A stretch of DNA of 64,000 nucleotides from Tenuifilum sp040752515 (lineage in GTDB: Bacteria > Bacteroidota > Bacteroidia > Bacteroidales > Tenuifilaceae), in assembly GCA_040752515.1 (NCBI GenBank), contig JBFMGQ010000004.1:62001-126000 (forward strand). The letters run 5' to 3'. Below the pieces are notes generated by a model. The model worked only from the letters and a program-made list of their open reading frames with translations, had not been told where the DNA came from and did not search any database. The position numbers and the translations under genes were made by a program. The stretch's first letter is position 1. Every line of letters starts with the position of its first letter. This document shows positions 62,055 through 64,000 of this stretch, piece after piece.

Positions 62055-64000
62055 ATGATGACCGAACGAATTCAACTATTACGTAAGCAAAGCCTCGATG
62101 CCATTAATACACTCTCGGCAGAACGGGCCTTACTGGTTACCGAATACTACAAAAATGCCAACAATACACTTCCCGTACCCATTCAAAGGGCAAGAGCCTT
62201 TGAGCATGTAATGCTAAACAAGAAAATTTGCATTAACCCCGGCGAACTGATAGTTGGCGAGCGTGGACCCGCACCCAAGGCTGCACCAACCTACCCTGAG
62301 GTTTGCCTACATAGCCTAAATGATTTGGAGATTATCAATTCCCGCCCAAAGGTTTCGTTTAAGGTTGATGACGATACACGCAGAGCATACCGCGATATTA
62401 TAATACCTTTTTGGACAGGAAAAACTTTGCGCGAAAAGATTTTTGAATCGCTTAGTAACGAATGGCATCAAGCCTATACTGCTGGCGTTTTTACCGAGTT
62501 CCAGGAGCAAAGGGCACCCGGTCATACCGTGTCGGGTAAAAAGGTTTTCCAAAAAGGTATGCTCGATCTCATAAACGATATCGATTTATCGCTAAAACGC
62601 GTCAAGCAAAATGCCGATTACAGAGTACAGGAAAAAATAGACGAGTTGGAAGCCATGCGCATTGTGGCCAATGCCATAATTGGCATTGCTAACCGCTATG
62701 CCGATGCCCTACACACACTAGCCGAAAACGAGGCAGACATCAAACGCAAAAACGAATTGCTTAAAATGGAATCCATTTGCCGCAGCGTTCCTGCACATGC
62801 GCCCAAAAGCTTTCACGAAGCCCTTCAGCATTACTGGTTTATTCATGTTGGGGTTATTACTGAACTAAACCCATGGGATTCGTTCAATCCGGGCAGACTC
62901 GACCAACATCTTTACCCATTTTTCAGGAATGACATAGATAAAGGGATTATTACACTGGACGAGGCCATTGAGCTGCTACAGGCATTTTGGGTAAAGTTTA
63001 ACAATCACCCTTCGCCACCTAAAATGGGTATTACCGCACAGGAAAGTAATACCTACACCGACTTTGCGCTTATAAACCTTGGTGGGGTTAAAGAGGATGG
63101 TTCCGATGCAGTGAACGAACTTACATACATCATACTCGATGTGATTGAGGAGATGCGTTTACTTCAACCCAGCAGCATGGTTCAGGTAAGTAAAAAGAAT
63201 CCCGACAGGTTTGTTAAGCGAGCTGTTCGAATTGCCAAGACTGGGTTTGGCCAGCCCTCGTTCTTCAATGCCGATGCCATTGTTCAGCAACTTCTCAGCC
63301 AAGGCAAATCGCTTACCGATGCGCGCAATGGCGGGGCAAGCGGTTGCGTTGAAACCGGGGCCTTTGGAACCGAGGCATACTTCCTAACCGGCTACTTCAA
63401 CCTAAACAAAGTGCTCGAAATCACCCTGAATAATGGTATTGATCCATTAACCAATAATAAAATTGGTTTGGAGACCGGTAACCCTGAAAATTTCAAAACC
63501 TTTCAGGAACTTTACGAAGCATTTGAGCGCCAGCTCAACTACTTTATCGATATCAAAATTGAGGGCAATGTAATAGTTGAAAAGATTTGGGCGCAAAACA
63601 TGCCCGTTCCGTTCCTATCGCTTTTAATTGACGATTGCATTGCAAATGCAACCGACTATAATGCCGGCGGGGCACGCTATAACACCAGCTACGTTCAGGG
63701 CGTTGGTTTAGGTAGCATCACCGATAACCTAACCGCAATCCGAAAACAGGTTTACGAAGAACGCACTATATCCATAAAGGAACTGATGTTTGCACTATCA
63801 TCAAATTTTGATGGATACGATAACTTACGTTATAGGTTGGTATATGATACCCCCAAGTGGGGTAATAACGACGACTACGCCGATAGGCATGCCGTTATGG
63901 TTTTCAATAGCTTTTACAAGGCTGTTAACGGCCGTCCTACATACAGGGGTGGCGTATTCCGTATAAACATGTTACCCACCACCAGCCACGTTTACTTTGG
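62055..64000 (+). CDS. hypD: Glycyl radical enzyme, probably trans-4-hydroxy-L-proline dehydratase (HypD-like), truncated by the window
   Basis: 648 codons are visible without a stop; the C-terminal part with the glycyl radical loop (R-V-x-G-Y) lies beyond the window. The thiyl-radical loop is GCVETGAFG with Cys431 and Glu433; in C. difficile HypD these are Cys434 and Glu436. Downstream blocks (DIKIEGNVIVEKIW, NMPVPFLSLLIDDC, DYNAGGARYNTSYVQGVG) also fit the HypD-type dehydratases better than formate acetyltransferases. The reaction would be t4-hydroxyproline to P5C, feeding proline metabolism. No proC is in view. ATG 62055 or 62058 may be used. The specific function is an inference from a few motifs. 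Confidence 0.8.
   Translation, partial: MMTERIQLLRKQSLDAINTLSAERALLVTEYYKNANNTLPVPIQRARAFEHVMLNKKICINPGELIVGERGPAPKAAPTYPEVCLHSLNDLEIINSRPKVSFKVDDDTRRAYRDIIIPFWTGKTLREKIFESLSNEWHQAYTAGVFTEFQEQRAPGHTVSGKKVFQKGMLDLINDIDLSLKRVKQNADYRVQEKIDELEAMRIVANAIIGIANRYADALHTLAENEADIKRKNELLKMESICRSVPAHAPKSFHEALQHYWFIHVGVITELNPWDSFNPGRLDQHLYPFFRNDIDKGIITLDEAIELLQAFWVKFNNHPSPPKMGITAQESNTYTDFALINLGGVKEDGSDAVNELTYIILDVIEEMRLLQPSSMVQVSKKNPDRFVKRAVRIAKTGFGQPSFFNADAIVQQLLSQGKSLTDARNGGASGCVETGAFGTEAYFLTGYFNLNKVLEITLNNGIDPLTNNKIGLETGNPENFKTFQELYEAFERQLNYFIDIKIEGNVIVEKIWAQNMPVPFLSLLIDDCIANATDYNAGGARYNTSYVQGVGLGSITDNLTAIRKQVYEERTISIKELMFALSSNFDGYDNLRYRLVYDTPKWGNNDDYADRHAVMVFNSFYKAVNGRPTYRGGVFRINMLPTTSHVYF

Noticed and set aside
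1..64000. tRNA, rRNA, CRISPR, prophage, transposase, toxin-antitoxin or restriction genes
   Set aside because: Looked for on both strands in gaps and coding regions; none with recognisable features.

Overview
The window comes from a member of the Bacteroidota, most likely a Bacteroidales or Marinilabiliales-type bacterium able to live without oxygen. Evidence: SusC/SusD pairs, a FecI/FecR pair, C-terminal sorting domains of type IX secretion (T9SS) on four exported proteins, a PorZ-like T9SS component, the TAnnTTTG promoter element in front of several genes, and an oxygen-sensitive glycyl radical enzyme with its activase at the right edge. No rRNA, tRNA, CRISPR array, insertion sequence or phage gene was seen.

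Positions 1-17500 hold the accessory part. After the tail of one SusD-like gene there is a minus-strand cluster, in transcription order: fecR, iadA (isoaspartyl dipeptidase), fecI, a degenerate and frameshifted cyanophycinase-like lipoprotein, a T9SS-exported cyanophycinase-like enzyme, a YfcC-type transporter, a terminator, then a SusC with an STN signalling domain and its SusD. Upstream lie a T9SS protein with two near-identical modules and, divergently, an intact lipoprotein cyanophycinase. I read this as a candidate regulated locus for using cyanophycin (multi-L-arginyl-poly-L-aspartate) or another isoaspartyl peptide: cleavage outside the cell, SusCD uptake, inner-membrane transport, then splitting of beta-Asp-Arg by IadA. 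A PLP-fold protein that has lost its catalytic lysine follows. A PepE alpha-aspartyl dipeptidase, a fourth family S51 protein, lies at 43.6 kb.

Positions 17.5-37 kb are mostly housekeeping: recO, porZ, rdgB; a signalling block (two universal stress proteins, an adenylate cyclase-HD fusion, a large Cache-GAF-PAS sensor without output); dgt; a polyprenyl synthetase; an ArsR regulator with cvpA; tyrS; a Wzz/O-antigen-ligase pair; a GAF-PP2C phosphatase; efp.

Positions 37-54 kb carry tsaB, an efflux adaptor with a TolC-like channel, an LpxH-like phosphoesterase, an isolated UpxY/NusG-like antiterminator, pepE, a TPR protein with a decayed phosphatase domain, two T9SS-exported nuclease-type enzymes, a 5-formyl-THF cyclo-ligase, a large metalloprotease-propeller-barrel protein and a SUI1 factor. 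Positions 54-64 kb carry a DUF2723 membrane protein, atpD-atpC, an alpha/beta hydrolase, a TetR regulator with an unknown C-terminal domain and a strong operator palindrome, a possible short leader peptide, and a glycyl radical activase followed by a truncated HypD-like trans-4-hydroxyproline dehydratase.
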